A stretch of DNA of 64,000 bases. Source: an uncultured Collinsella sp. (GTDB taxonomy: Bacteria; Actinomycetota; Coriobacteriia; Coriobacteriales; Coriobacteriaceae). The notes below the pieces were generated by a model. That model made no database searches, had not been told where the DNA came from, and saw only the letters and a program-made list of their open reading frames with translations. This document shows, in pieces, positions 8,223 through 17,083 of this stretch. Positions within the stretch are counted from its first letter, which is position 1. Each line of letters starts with the position of its first letter. Location: assembly GCA_900541125.1 (NCBI GenBank), contig UQIK01000001.1, positions 124,001 through 188,000 of the forward strand, written 5' to 3'. A program made the position numbers and the translations under genes.

Positions 8223-9506
8223 CTAAATGGTTTCCAAGAAAGCCTCAATCCTGGTTTGCAGTTGGCCTGCATCCTCGCCGGCGTAGTCGGTCGTGATGTG
8301 CATAAACGGGATGCCGGCCTCTTCGGCGGCCTTCTCCACGGCAAACGACTCCATCTCGTAGAGCGTGCAGAACTGCAAGGCCACGTCGACGATGCCGTCG
8401 GCATGCAGGTCCTTGGCCATCTGGACAATGTCCTTCATACGCTGGTCGTTGGGCGTAAAGACGGCGCAGTTGATCTTAAAGTAGCGCTCGGCGATGGCGT
8501 CGAGCATCTCGTCAACCGTCTCACCGGACTCGTCGACCAGGTCCTTGTAGTAGCGCGAGCCCGTGCAGGACTCCTCGCCCACCACGACGCCGCCGGCCTT
8601 CTCGATGAGGTTGAACAGCTTCCAGTTGGGCACGGCCATGGGCGTACCGGTGTACAGGATGCGCTTGGTGCCCTTGGGCGCCACACCCTCGCCGGCCTCA
8701 ACGCGCTGCTCGCACTCAGCCGCCATTTCGTTGATGGCGCCGGTCAGACGCGGCGTGTCATCCATAAAGGCGGCCTGAACGGTCAGCAGGCTGTCGAGAC
8801 CGCTGATGGGCGCCGGATCGGCAGCGCGGGTCGCAGCCAGACGCTGCAGGGCGCGACGCTTCTCGTTGACGGCGTGGATGGCAGCCTTCAGGCGCTCAGG
8901 CGTAATCGTGACGCCGCACTCTTCCTCGATCTTGGCGGCAAGCTTTTTAACCTCGGCCTTCCAGGTCACGAGCGTCGACTCGTCGTGCACGTTGGGAATA
9001 TCCATGACGTACATGTTCTTTTGCGTGGCAAAGAACTCGTAGGCCTTCTTCTTGCCATCGCAGGTGTTCTCGCCTACCACCAAGTCACTCGACTCAATGT
9101 AGGGGCAGACCTCGCCCAGCTTAAAGCCGGCAAAGCTCTTGATGAGCGGGCAGGTGTTGCGCGGCAGATGCTCCTCGACCTTGTCGGTCGCCCAGTCGGC
9201 ACCCGAGCACAGACCAACGGGAATGCCGTCACAGGCAAGTACGATCTCCTCGGGCACGTACACACAGAACGAACCGACGATCTTGGTGGCCTCGCCGGCC
9301 TCCTTCTTGTCGAGCATCTCCTTAATACGGCCGCTGTGGATGTTGGTGGCGACAAAATCCAGGTAGGACGTGGACTTGGGGCGATTGTTCTGCGTCAGGA
9401 ACATATCGCCGTACATCTGGCCCACGGCGCCCAGCAGCATGTCGTGGTCGGCAAGATTCATGCCGAGGCTCTCCCACATCGGATGGAAATCAAATTCTTC
9501 AGCCAT
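8223..9506 (-). CDS. Double-cubane-cluster anaerobic reductase (2-hydroxyacyl-CoA dehydratase family), paralogue 1
   Basis: A 427-residue relative of the following gene, longer by about 40 residues at the N-terminus. Cysteines at 81, 92, 100, 119, 134 and 149 include [15 protein letters not shown], the hallmark stretch of double-cubane-cluster proteins. It is the first gene of the operon running to 2774; GAGGGG precedes the ATG. Whether the two paralogues form a heterodimer, as in true 2-hydroxyacyl-CoA dehydratases, or act separately is not visible. The 440-base region upstream contains two dyads that may be its operators. Confidence 0.88.
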   Translation of the reverse strand: MAEEFDFHPMWESLGMNLADHDMLLGAVGQMYGDMFLTQNNRPKSTSYLDFVATNIHSGRIKEMLDKKEAGEATKIVGSFCVYVPEEIVLACDGIPVGLCSGADWATDKVEEHLPRNTCPLIKSFAGFKLGEVCPYIESSDLVVGENTCDGKKKAYEFFATQKNMYVMDIPNVHDESTLVTWKAEVKKLAAKIEEECGVTITPERLKAAIHAVNEKRRALQRLAATRAADPAPISGLDSLLTVQAAFMDDTPRLTGAINEMAAECEQRVEAGEGVAPKGTKRILYTGTPMAVPNWKLFNLIEKAGGVVVGEESCTGSRYYKDLVDESGETVDEMLDAIAERYFKINCAVFTPNDQRMKDIVQMAKDLHADGIVDVALQFCTLYEMESFAVEKAAEEAGIPFMHITTDYAGEDAGQLQTRIEAFLETI

Positions 9507-9771
9507 GACGGTTCCCCTCTCGAATCAAAAATGAATAGCTACGGTATTGCTGCACGGTGGGTGGCGAAAACCCAGCCGTGCTCAAACCCGGAATTTTGGG
9601 GAACCCGCTTTGCGGTCGATTATTTAGTTGTGCGTCGTCTCTCCCGGAGCCGTGAACATACCTGCTCATATGCGGCTCCGAGCCATATACAGGGCGCGCG
9701 CGGCAACGCGACGCGAATATGTCTTCTGCAGCATCGGCGCGCCCTCCTTTTCTCGTCGAAGGTAACTATAT

Positions 9772-9821
9772 CAACGGTTGTCGTCAAGACGAACACCGTC
9801 GACACGCGTACGACAACGTTG
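9772..9821. promoter_or_regulatory. Inverted repeat upstream of the reductase operon
   Basis: CAACGGTTGTCGT and ACGACAACGTTG form arms with a single-base bulge, separated by about 25 bases. It could be a regulator site or an RNA hairpin in the leader. Confidence 0.45.
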
Positions 9822-9840
9822 GGATGTGAGCATCTCGCTG

Positions 9841-9860
9841 TCTGATAATTAATTATCAGA
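9841..9860. promoter_or_regulatory. Perfect 20-bp palindrome, putative operator
   Basis: TCTGATAATTAATTATCAGA is its own reverse complement over all 20 bases and is AT-rich in a GC-rich setting, followed by a further half-site CTGATAAGG. It lies about 340 bases upstream of the reductase operon start and about 90 bases past the modC stop. It looks like the site of a dimeric repressor (inference). Confidence 0.5.
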
Positions 9861-9950
9861 CTGATAAGGTTTAGTCATGTAGAAATCGGCGAACGGCGAA
9901 GTGAAAACAAAGCGGTCGAGGACTACCTCCTCGACCGCATCGCACCCGCA

Positions 9951-11021
9951 TTATCGGCAAACGAGATGAATCCTGCTTGCATCAAAATGCATGCGCAGAG
10001 TCTCACCCGCCTGCGGCAGCTCTTCCACGGGTACACTCACCTTATTCACCTTCCACTGCAGACGCGTGGGCGCATCAGCACGCGGCACGTCCAGCAGCAC
10101 CAGCCGCTCAAAGCGCGAATCGCTCACACAGGCCACGTGCAAATCGTAGCTGTTGCGACCGCGCTCCGCGCGATTGTCAACATGGAAGTAGCTCGCACGA
10201 ATACCGAGGTACGTCACGTTATCGGGAACCTCATGGCCCACGTTAAAGGTCATGCCCCAGTCCAGGGCTTCAACTTCCTGAGACCCGATCTTGCGCGCCC
10301 GGCTTGTGTTCTTGCAGCCCGTCAGGCGCAGCGCCGCCAGCGTCTGCGGACGGCGGACCACGTCCTCGACGGAGCCGATCTCCTCAACATGCCCGTCGTG
10401 CATCACGCAGATGCGCTGGCACAGGCGGCACGCTTCGTCGATGTCGTGGCTCACGTAGAGCACGGTGCGGTTGCATACATCGAACAGGTCGAGCATGTTT
10501 TGCTCAAGCGCGCTCTTGAGATACGCATCGAGCGCGCTCATGGGCTCGTCGAACATAAAAATGCCCGGATGCGCCGCCACCATACGGGCAAGCGCCACGC
10601 GTTGCTGCTGCCCGCCCGAGAGTCGCGCGGGGTAGCGATCGACAAAATCGGCCAGACCGAAAATGCCCAAATAGCGCTCGGCGAGCTTTTTGCGCGCGGC
10701 GGCGTCGCCAGCATCCTTTACACCGGCGCATACGTTATCGGCCACCGTCATGTTGGGAAACAGCTGATAGTTTTGAAACAACAGGGCGCATTTTCGCTCC
10801 TGGGGTGACAGGTTGATGCCAGCCGCCGAGTCAAAAAAGGTCACGCCGTTGACGACGATCTTGCCCTCGTCGGGCGTCTCCACGCCGGCAATGCAGCGCA
10901 GCGTGCAGCTCTTGCCGCAGCCCGAGGCACCAAGCAGCGCCACACGATCCTCGCCGGCCTCAAGCTGCATATCGAGCATAAACCCCGGATAGCGCTTTTT
11001 TATGTCCAGAACGAGTGACAT
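9951..11021 (-). CDS. modC: Molybdate ABC transporter ATP-binding protein ModC
   Basis: A 356-residue ABC ATPase: Walker A GASGCGKS at residues 31-38, signature [14 protein letters not shown], Walker B IFMFDEPMSALD. The last 120 residues form a TOBE-like extension typical of ModC/CysA-type ATPases. GGGAGG precedes the ATG, and only three bases separate it from modB, so the two are coupled. In context it powers molybdate import for the molybdopterin enzymes served by moaB and moeA downstream in the window. Tungstate as the substrate cannot be excluded. Confidence 0.92.
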   Translation of the reverse strand: MSLVLDIKKRYPGFMLDMQLEAGEDRVALLGASGCGKSCTLRCIAGVETPDEGKIVVNGVTFFDSAAGINLSPQERKCALLFQNYQLFPNMTVADNVCAGVKDAGDAAARKKLAERYLGIFGLADFVDRYPARLSGGQQQRVALARMVAAHPGIFMFDEPMSALDAYLKSALEQNMLDLFDVCNRTVLYVSHDIDEACRLCQRICVMHDGHVEEIGSVEDVVRRPQTLAALRLTGCKNTSRARKIGSQEVEALDWGMTFNVGHEVPDNVTYLGIRASYFHVDNRAERGRNSYDLHVACVSDSRFERLVLLDVPRADAPTRLQWKVNKVSVPVEELPQAGETLRMHFDASRIHLVCR

Positions 11022-11024
11022 GGC

Positions 11025-12467
11025 CTATCGACCTCCCTGCATAGCGGGCTCATCGCGCATGAGCTCGGCCAGTGCCTCGCGATCGATACGCAAGGCATCA
11101 CCGCCCGCCGGGTCGAGTGAATCGCCCTGTCCGGCGAGATCTTTGGCCTGCTTACGTTCCGCACGGGAAAGGCCACGCTCGCGGTATTTTTGCGAATGCG
11201 CCGTGTACATGTTGATGAACAGGATGACTAGGAAGCTGAACGCTATTACGACCACGACCCAAAAGAGGGCCACCGACGTATTGCCGCCCATCCATTCAAA
11301 GTAAATCGCAATGGGAATGGTCTGCGTAATACCGGCATAGTTGCCCGCAAAGAACAGGGTGCAGCCAAACTCGCCCATGGCGCGGGCAAAGGCGAGCACC
11401 GTGCCGGCGGCAATCGAGGGCCAGCCGAGCGGCATCATGAGTTTGGTGAAGATGCGTCGCTCGGACCAGCCCAGCGTGCGCGCCGCATCGAGCATTTGCG
11501 TGTCGAGGCTCTCAAAGGCGCCGAGCGCCGTACGGTAGACCAGGGGAAACGATACCACCACGGCAGAGATCACCGCCGCCGGCCACGTAAAGACAATCGA
11601 GACGCCGTGCGCGATAAGCCACTGGCCCACCCCGGTCGAGCGGCCAAACAGCATAAGGAGCAGAAAGCCGCAGACCGTGGGCGGCAACACCATGGGGATG
11701 GTAAAGACCGAGTCGAGCAGGCCCTTGATGCGACTCGAGGTGCCCATGGTCTTCCACGCGGCAAACAGGCCCAGCGCAAAGGAGATCAGCAGGGCAAGGC
11801 CGCTCGTTTTAATGGACACCCAAAACGGTCGGTAGTCGATGCCGCCCAATAAGGAGGCCAGAGAGGTCAAGGGCCCCTGCTCATCCCGCAACACGACAGA
11901 CGATGCTTCTACCATTTGAGCGCTATCAAGCCAACGCGCGCCGCCTTTGGCATCACCCGAGGCTGATGCAATCACCACATAGCGGCCCCCATCCGCACCG
12001 CGCTCGTCAAAGCCATAGGTATACCCGCCGGCATCAAACGTTGTTTCCGCCGTGACATACCAAGGAAGATCCACGTCCCCTAGCTGCGCACCTCCCATAC
12101 AGTTTGCGCTGTCGAGCTCACAGACGAGGGCCTTGAGACCCGATACGCACTCGTTGTTCTGCGGATCCAATCCATACCTCTCGATCGCCTTGGGCGATAT
12201 CCACACCACAACGCGATCGGCAGCAGGCGCCACTACAAGGTCCACGTCCTCGTCAACGGGAAACCGGTAGCCCTCAGGCTGGCCCTCCATGGCACGAGCG
12301 GTCCCCTTGGCCAACCGCTCAAAACCCTCGATCCCATAGGAAAGCCCATGAGCAGTCGCAGCAACCTGGGCCCCGTCCTCAGCGTCCCCAGCAAACGCAA
12401 ATCCCGGCACCCAGCAAAGCGCGAAGGTCAAAGCACAGGCGACAAGGATGCGGAATCTATTAAGCAC
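11025..12467 (-). CDS. modB: Molybdate ABC permease ModB with an extra N-terminal extracytoplasmic domain
   Basis: The C-terminal half (about residues 235-435) is a standard ModB permease, with the EAA-type loop ESLDTQMLDAARTLGWSERRIFTKLMMPLGWPS split here across the family motif. The first 230 residues are unusual: a signal-peptide-like start (RILVACALTFALCWVPGFAFA) followed by a soluble domain containing VVWISPKAIERYG and a run of aromatic residues. Ordinary ModB is about 225 residues; this one is 480. GTG 12467 is chosen since TTGGAG lies eight bases upstream and the signal peptide starts there. A C-terminal charged tail of about 55 residues is also extra. Confidence 0.88.
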   Translation of the reverse strand: MLNRFRILVACALTFALCWVPGFAFAGDAEDGAQVAATAHGLSYGIEGFERLAKGTARAMEGQPEGYRFPVDEDVDLVVAPAADRVVVWISPKAIERYGLDPQNNECVSGLKALVCELDSANCMGGAQLGDVDLPWYVTAETTFDAGGYTYGFDERGADGGRYVVIASASGDAKGGARWLDSAQMVEASSVVLRDEQGPLTSLASLLGGIDYRPFWVSIKTSGLALLISFALGLFAAWKTMGTSSRIKGLLDSVFTIPMVLPPTVCGFLLLMLFGRSTGVGQWLIAHGVSIVFTWPAAVISAVVVSFPLVYRTALGAFESLDTQMLDAARTLGWSERRIFTKLMMPLGWPSIAAGTVLAFARAMGEFGCTLFFAGNYAGITQTIPIAIYFEWMGGNTSVALFWVVVVIAFSFLVILFINMYTAHSQKYRERGLSRAERKQAKDLAGQGDSLDPAGGDALRIDREALAELMRDEPAMQGGR

Positions 12468-12535
12468 GAAAAGCTCCAAGCGAATATAAGGACGGAGTGA
12501 GACACAAAACGATGGAATTATCGCGCCAAGCCGCA

Positions 12536-13408
12536 CTACGCGGAAAGCTCAAAGCCGTACTTAGCCCAAATCTTCTGAGCCTTCCTGTTGGACAGACAGA
12601 AGTCGATGAACGCCTTGGCTTCGTCGGCGTGCTCAGAGCTCTCGGCAACGGCACCCGGATACACGATGGGCTTGTGCGAATCCTCGGGACACACAAAGGC
12701 CTCCTCGATGCCGTCGTAGCGGAAGATATCGGAGCTGTAGACAAAGCCGGCCACGCAGTCGCCCGTGGACACATAGGCGGCGGCGGTACCAACTTTGTCG
12801 GCCAGGGCCACCTTTTCGGCGATCTCGGGCGCATACTCGCCGTCGTCGCCCTCGGTGCCGGTGTAGAGGCCCACGGAAGCCAGCGCCTGGTTGGCGTACT
12901 TGCCGGCGGGGACGGTCTTGGCGTCGCCAATGGCGATCTTACCGTCCAGGTTCGCGACGTCGGCGATGGCCTCGACCTTGGTGTCGGAGCCCTCGGCGCG
13001 AATGATCACGAGATCGTTGACGAACATGTCCTCGCGGGTATCGGCATCGACGAGCTCAGCGGTCTCGGCGTCATCCATGGTGCCCTTGGAAGCGGTGATG
13101 AGCACGTCGACGGCAGCGCCGGCCTTCATCTGCTCGACGAGGTCGCCAGACGCCTTAAACTGCGTGTCGGCAAACGTGGTGCCGGTCTGCTCGGTGTAAA
13201 GCTCCTGAACCTCCGGCAGAGCCTTCTCGAGCGAGTTGGCGGCAAAGACCTGCAGCTCGACAGCTTTCTTGGAAGATGCCTTAGCAGAACCGGCATCGGA
13301 TCCGGCCGGCTCGGACGTCTTGCTGCCCGAACAGCCGGCAAGACCAAGGCCGGCAGCGGCGACAGCAGAAAGCGAAACGAATCCGCGGCGTGAAACCATA
13401 TCGAACAT
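12536..13408 (-). CDS. modA: Molybdate-binding lipoprotein ModA
   Basis: A 290-residue solute-binding protein. The N-terminus SRRGFVSLSAVAAAGLGLAGC has a twin arginine followed by a hydrophobic stretch and a lipobox ending in Cys, so it is a lipoprotein, perhaps exported by Tat. VELQVFAANSLEKALPEVQELY and GAAVDVLITASKGTMD are typical of ModA. The ATG at 13408 follows AAAGGG at six bases; a TTG two codons earlier is less likely. It is the first gene of modABC. Confidence 0.94.
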   Translation of the reverse strand: MFDMVSRRGFVSLSAVAAAGLGLAGCSGSKTSEPAGSDAGSAKASSKKAVELQVFAANSLEKALPEVQELYTEQTGTTFADTQFKASGDLVEQMKAGAAVDVLITASKGTMDDAETAELVDADTREDMFVNDLVIIRAEGSDTKVEAIADVANLDGKIAIGDAKTVPAGKYANQALASVGLYTGTEGDDGEYAPEIAEKVALADKVGTAAAYVSTGDCVAGFVYSSDIFRYDGIEEAFVCPEDSHKPIVYPGAVAESSEHADEAKAFIDFCLSNRKAQKIWAKYGFELSA

Positions 13409-13480
13409 ATTCAACCCTTTCGGATCTTGTGCCCGGGTACCCCACCGCGGGCTTTAATCTGCAATCAGATTATACTTCTG

Positions 13481-13526
13481 CGCGAATAATGAAAGTGAGA
13501 AATTATTCTCGTCAGAGAATATAGTT
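13481..13526. promoter_or_regulatory. AT-rich dyads upstream of modA
   Basis: The stretch contains GAATAAT followed by ATTATTC, and GAGAA-ATTA-TTCTC-GTCA-GAGAA, i.e. overlapping inverted repeats, 75-120 bases before the modA start. They may be a molybdate-responsive operator, but they do not match a ModE box that I can name. Confidence 0.4.
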
Positions 13527-13561
13527 TCGAATTACCGTGCACCTCGGCGTCGCTTCGGCGG

Positions 13562-13598
13562 AAAACAAAGGCGGAGCAGCCGTTCAGGTCGCCCCGCC
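13562..13598 (-). terminator. Terminator after moaB/mog
   Basis: On the minus strand GGCGGGGC pairs with GCTCCGCC (one G-U) and is followed by TTTGTTTT, 14 bases beyond the stop codon. Confidence 0.7.
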
Positions 13599-13611
13599 GC
13601 AGGTAAACCGC

Positions 13612-14091
13612 TTAATTGGTATGTCCGCCGCCCGCTGTCATCTGAGCCGCATGCTCCAGCTGGTCTGCTATGGCCTCCCAGCTTTCGCGGGCGGCCTTCG
13701 TAGAACCGGGAAAGTTTACGACAAGTGTATGACCTCGTTGCATGCAAATAGCGCGCGAGAGCATAGCGCGGCGCGTCTTGGTCATCGAATACGCACGGAT
13801 TGCCTCGGCAATACCCGGCACATCGCGGTCACAGACGGCACGCGTCGCCTCGGGTGTTACGTCGCGCATCGAAAGCCCCGTGCCGCCGCAGGTGAGCACG
13901 ACATTGGCGTGGCACTCATCGGCGGCTTCCGCAATGGCATCACCGATCTCGCTGACGTCGTCACGCACGACCACATGCGAGGCGACCGTCCAGCCCTGTG
14001 CCACGATAAGCTCCTCGAGCGCAGCACCCGCCTCGTCCTGGGCAAGATCGCGCGTATCCGAGCACGTCACAATCGAAATCTTCAACTCCAT
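13612..14091 (-). CDS. Molybdopterin adenylyltransferase-type protein (MoaB/Mog family)
   Basis: A 159-residue MPT-binding protein. It starts ISIVTCSDTRD, has VLTCGGTGLSMRDVTPEAT near residue 75, which is the signature of MoaB/Mog, and ends with VVNFPGSTKAARESWEAI. It activates molybdopterin with AMP before metal insertion by MoeA, whose gene ends 11 bases upstream. The start at 14091 has AGGAGGA at good spacing. MoaB and Mog cannot be told apart safely here. Confidence 0.9.
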   Translation of the reverse strand: MELKISIVTCSDTRDLAQDEAGAALEELIVAQGWTVASHVVVRDDVSEIGDAIAEAADECHANVVLTCGGTGLSMRDVTPEATRAVCDRDVPGIAEAIRAYSMTKTRRAMLSRAICMQRGHTLVVNFPGSTKAARESWEAIADQLEHAAQMTAGGGHTN

Positions 14092-14101
14092 AGCATTCCT
14101 C

Positions 14102-15364
14102 CTATAGCACCGTGCCCTCAGGCAGGTCGACACGCACGACATCCACGACGTCGCCCGCCGCAAGGTCGCACGGTCCTTCGTGAATACGCAACAGGCAGTT
14201 CGCACGCTGCATGGTTCCAAGCAGCGCCGAATTCTGCGTCTTGGCCTCGGTCACCAACAACTCACCGGTCTCGGGGTCGCGCAAAACCGTGGCGCGATCG
14301 AAGAAGCGGCGATGCTGTCGCTTTTTCACGCTATGCGTGAGCGTCGCCTGCTGCGCGGGACGCGCACCCTCGGCAAAGCCGCGCATCTTGCGAATCGCCG
14401 GACGGGCGAGCATCTCAAAGCCCACATACGCCGCGGCAGGATTGCCTGAAAGCCCCAGGTAGGGCTTACCCCCGAGCAAGCCAAACGTGATAGCCTTGCC
14501 CGGACGCATCGAGATGCGGTCGAAGAGCACCTCGCCCTCGCGATGGACCAGTGCCGTCACATAGTCGTAGTCGCCCGCCGAGGCACCGCCGCTCGTAATG
14601 ACAAAATCGCACTCCTGCACGGCACGATGCACCAGCTCGGCAATCGCCTGCTCATCATCGGGCGCAATGCCGTAGAACACGGGCTCGGCGCCGGCATCGA
14701 GTGCCTCGGCCATCAGCGCCGAAGAGTTGGAATCGCGAATCTGACCGCGCGCCGGTACCTTACTCGGTGCGACCAGTTCCGTGCCCAGCGAGATAATGCC
14801 CACACGTGGGGCAGCGTGCACCTTCACGCTCGCATATCCGGCGCTTGCCAACAGACCCGCGCCCGCCGGAGCCACGACCTCGCCGGCATGCATCACAACA
14901 TCGCCGGCATGGGCCTCCTCGGCGGCAGAGCGAACGTTCTCCCCCACCTTGGCCGGCGCCGAGAACCTCACACGCGAGCCCTCGTTGCCGTCACCGTCAA
15001 GCACATCGACGATCTCGTACTTCACAACGGCATCGGCACCTTCGGGTACCGGCGCGCCCGTCATGATGCGGACCGTCTCGCCCGCGCCGATTGCGCCCTC
15101 AAACACATGGCCCGCGGCCTCGTGTCCGATAACGTCGAGCGTCACCGGCGCCTCGCCAGATGCCTGCGCCAAGTCCGCCGAGCGCACGGCATATCCGTCC
15201 ATAGCGCTGTTGGCAAACGGCGAGATGTCGATATCGGCCACCGCGTCCTCGGCCAAGGGAAGACCGGCGGCCTGCCACACGGGAATCTCGATGAGATCCG
15301 TCGGAGCAACGTGCGACAGGACAATCGACTGCGCGTCCTCCAATGGAATGAGTTTCTCTGCCAT
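14102..15364 (-). CDS. moeA: Molybdopterin molybdenumtransferase MoeA
   Basis: A 420-residue protein with the MoeA domain order: N-terminal region ending in SPFANSAMDGYAVRSAD, a MIMTGAPVPEGADAVVKYE segment, the MogA-like catalytic domain with VITSGGASAGDYDYV and KPYLGLSGNPAAA, and a C-terminal beta domain (about residues 345-420). It inserts molybdate into adenylated molybdopterin. ATG 15364 follows AGAGG; the GTG two codons earlier is disfavoured. It forms an operon with the downstream moaB/mog gene. Confidence 0.94.
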   Translation of the reverse strand: MAEKLIPLEDAQSIVLSHVAPTDLIEIPVWQAAGLPLAEDAVADIDISPFANSAMDGYAVRSADLAQASGEAPVTLDVIGHEAAGHVFEGAIGAGETVRIMTGAPVPEGADAVVKYEIVDVLDGDGNEGSRVRFSAPAKVGENVRSAAEEAHAGDVVMHAGEVVAPAGAGLLASAGYASVKVHAAPRVGIISLGTELVAPSKVPARGQIRDSNSSALMAEALDAGAEPVFYGIAPDDEQAIAELVHRAVQECDFVITSGGASAGDYDYVTALVHREGEVLFDRISMRPGKAITFGLLGGKPYLGLSGNPAAAYVGFEMLARPAIRKMRGFAEGARPAQQATLTHSVKKRQHRRFFDRATVLRDPETGELLVTEAKTQNSALLGTMQRANCLLRIHEGPCDLAAGDVVDVVRVDLPEGTVL

Positions 15365-15574
15365 ATGCACCTCTTAATGCCACGGCGCACAACAGGGGCG
15401 CCGATTCTTTATGCTTTTCTCAGTATAATCCCCCGATGCACGGCCGCGACTCGGCCTGTACCCGCAAATACACCTGTCGGTTGCAGGCCGCGAAACAGAA
15501 TGGAAACCAACCCACCGGCTCGTCGCGTTTACCGCGTTTTATAATGCTTGCGTTGCAACCTAAAAGAGGAACGT

Positions 15575-16996
15575 ATGGCTCATAACGACAAAACCGAAAG
15601 CGCAAACGAAACGCAGGATCATTCCCAGCCGCTCGACGACGGCGGCTTTTTCTCCCTGAACGACGTCATCATGGCAGGCAGGCATCAGCTCACTCGCTCC
15701 GAGCATCTCTTAGCTGCCGACACGCGCCGCAACGTCCGCAACCTACTCGTGAGCGCCAAGTTGCTCGTGCTCGTCGTCACCGTATCGCTCGCCATGGGCG
15801 TTGCCGCTTGGGCGTTTTTGGCCTCGTTGAATATCGCGACTGACTATCGCGAGCACCATGCGTGGATTTACGCGCTGCTTCCCGTTGTGGGCGTTGCCAC
15901 CGCATGGGTGTACAAAAACCACGGTCTTGCCGCCAAACGCGGTAACAACCTGGTCATCGACTCCGCTCTGGGCACACGCCTCATCCATATGCGCATGGCC
16001 GTCCTCACCTTCGTCTGCTCCACGCTCACGCACCTCACCGGCGGATCGGCCGGTCGTGAGGGAGCTGCGGTGCAGATTGGCGGCACCATCGCCAGCAACA
16101 TCTCGAGCCTCGCCCACCTCAAAAAGCATGACCACCACGACCTCATGCTCGCCGGCATCTCGTCGGCCTTTGGCGCCGTATTCGGTTCGCCCCTTGCCGG
16201 AGCTTTCTTTGGCATGGAGATGTGCTTTATCGGCAAGATCGACTACACCGCGGGCATCTACTGCCTGGTCGCCTCGTTTACCGGCTACTTTACATCACTC
16301 GCCCTGGGTACCGAGTACGAAGCGAATGTCATCGCCAGCGTTCCCAACATGACACCACGGACGGTTGTCATCGTTGTTATCAGCGCCATTATCTTCGGTC
16401 TGACGGCACGCCTCTTTGCCTGGTCAGTTCGAACCGTCAAGAGCCTGTACGGTCGCTTTATCACCGATTACCTCGTTCGCGCACTCATAGGCGCACTCGT
16501 GGTTTTGGCCGCCTATGCCCTTCTCGACGCCTGGGACTACGCCGGCCTTTCCACGTGGCTTTCCGGCGCCGGATTTGCCGGCAACACCACCCTGGCAGAC
16601 GCAGCCATCAAGTTGGTCGTCACAGCGCTTACCCTGGGTGCGGGCTTCCAAGGCGGCGAGGTCACGCCCCTGTTTGGCATCGGTGCGGCGCTCGGCGGCT
16701 GGATCGGTTGCCTCGTCGGAATCGACCCCAGTTTTCTGGCGGCTCTCGGCATGCTCGGCGTGTTCTGTGCCGGCCTCAACGTGCCCATCACCACCTGCAT
16801 GATGGCCATCGACCTGTTCCACGGCACGGCAGCCGGGTTCTTTGTCATCGTGGCCTTTATCAGCTACCTAACTGCCGGACACCGCGGCGTGTACCCCGCC
16901 CAGCGCATCATCTCGCCCAAGCGCCGTTCGCTTATTGTGGATGAGGGCGGTACGGTAGCGGATGCTATCGAGCGCCACAACGACCTGATAGAGTAG
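15575..16996 (+). CDS. ClC-family chloride channel/antiporter
   Basis: A 473-residue membrane protein of the ClC fold. GGSAGREGAAVQIGG at about residue 160 is the anion-selectivity helix signature GREGP-like (here GREGAA), and GAGFQGGEVTPLFGIGAALG near residue 365 is the second family motif. Eight or more hydrophobic helices follow a cytoplasmic N-terminus of about 60 residues rich in charged residues. AAAGAGGA lies before the ATG, and a TATAAT at 15540-15545 may be its -10 box. Whether it is a channel or a proton-coupled exchanger, and for chloride or fluoride, cannot be decided here. Confidence 0.9.
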   Translation: MAHNDKTESANETQDHSQPLDDGGFFSLNDVIMAGRHQLTRSEHLLAADTRRNVRNLLVSAKLLVLVVTVSLAMGVAAWAFLASLNIATDYREHHAWIYALLPVVGVATAWVYKNHGLAAKRGNNLVIDSALGTRLIHMRMAVLTFVCSTLTHLTGGSAGREGAAVQIGGTIASNISSLAHLKKHDHHDLMLAGISSAFGAVFGSPLAGAFFGMEMCFIGKIDYTAGIYCLVASFTGYFTSLALGTEYEANVIASVPNMTPRTVVIVVISAIIFGLTARLFAWSVRTVKSLYGRFITDYLVRALIGALVVLAAYALLDAWDYAGLSTWLSGAGFAGNTTLADAAIKLVVTALTLGAGFQGGEVTPLFGIGAALGGWIGCLVGIDPSFLAALGMLGVFCAGLNVPITTCMMAIDLFHGTAAGFFVIVAFISYLTAGHRGVYPAQRIISPKRRSLIVDEGGTVADAIERHNDLIE

Positions 16997-17083
16997 ACGT
17001 AAGTATTCGACGTGCAGCCACAATCGGGGGCAATTCGACCTGAGCGCGACCGCACCGTCACGTCATACGCCGGGAGTCGCCCC

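Larger units (their letters stand above)
9507..9950. other. 444-bp regulatory gap upstream of the reductase/selenium operon
   Basis: No convincing gene was found here. The gap holds two inverted repeats listed separately (9772-9821 and 9841-9860) and the end of the modC transcript. As the operon starts at 9506 on the minus strand, its promoter and leader must lie in this stretch. A leader of up to about 300 bases would be unusually long. Confidence 0.6.

Noticed and set aside
9620..9805. 61-residue minus-strand frame upstream of the reductase operon
   Set aside because: Arg/Cys-rich, no RBS, overlaps the putative operator dyad.
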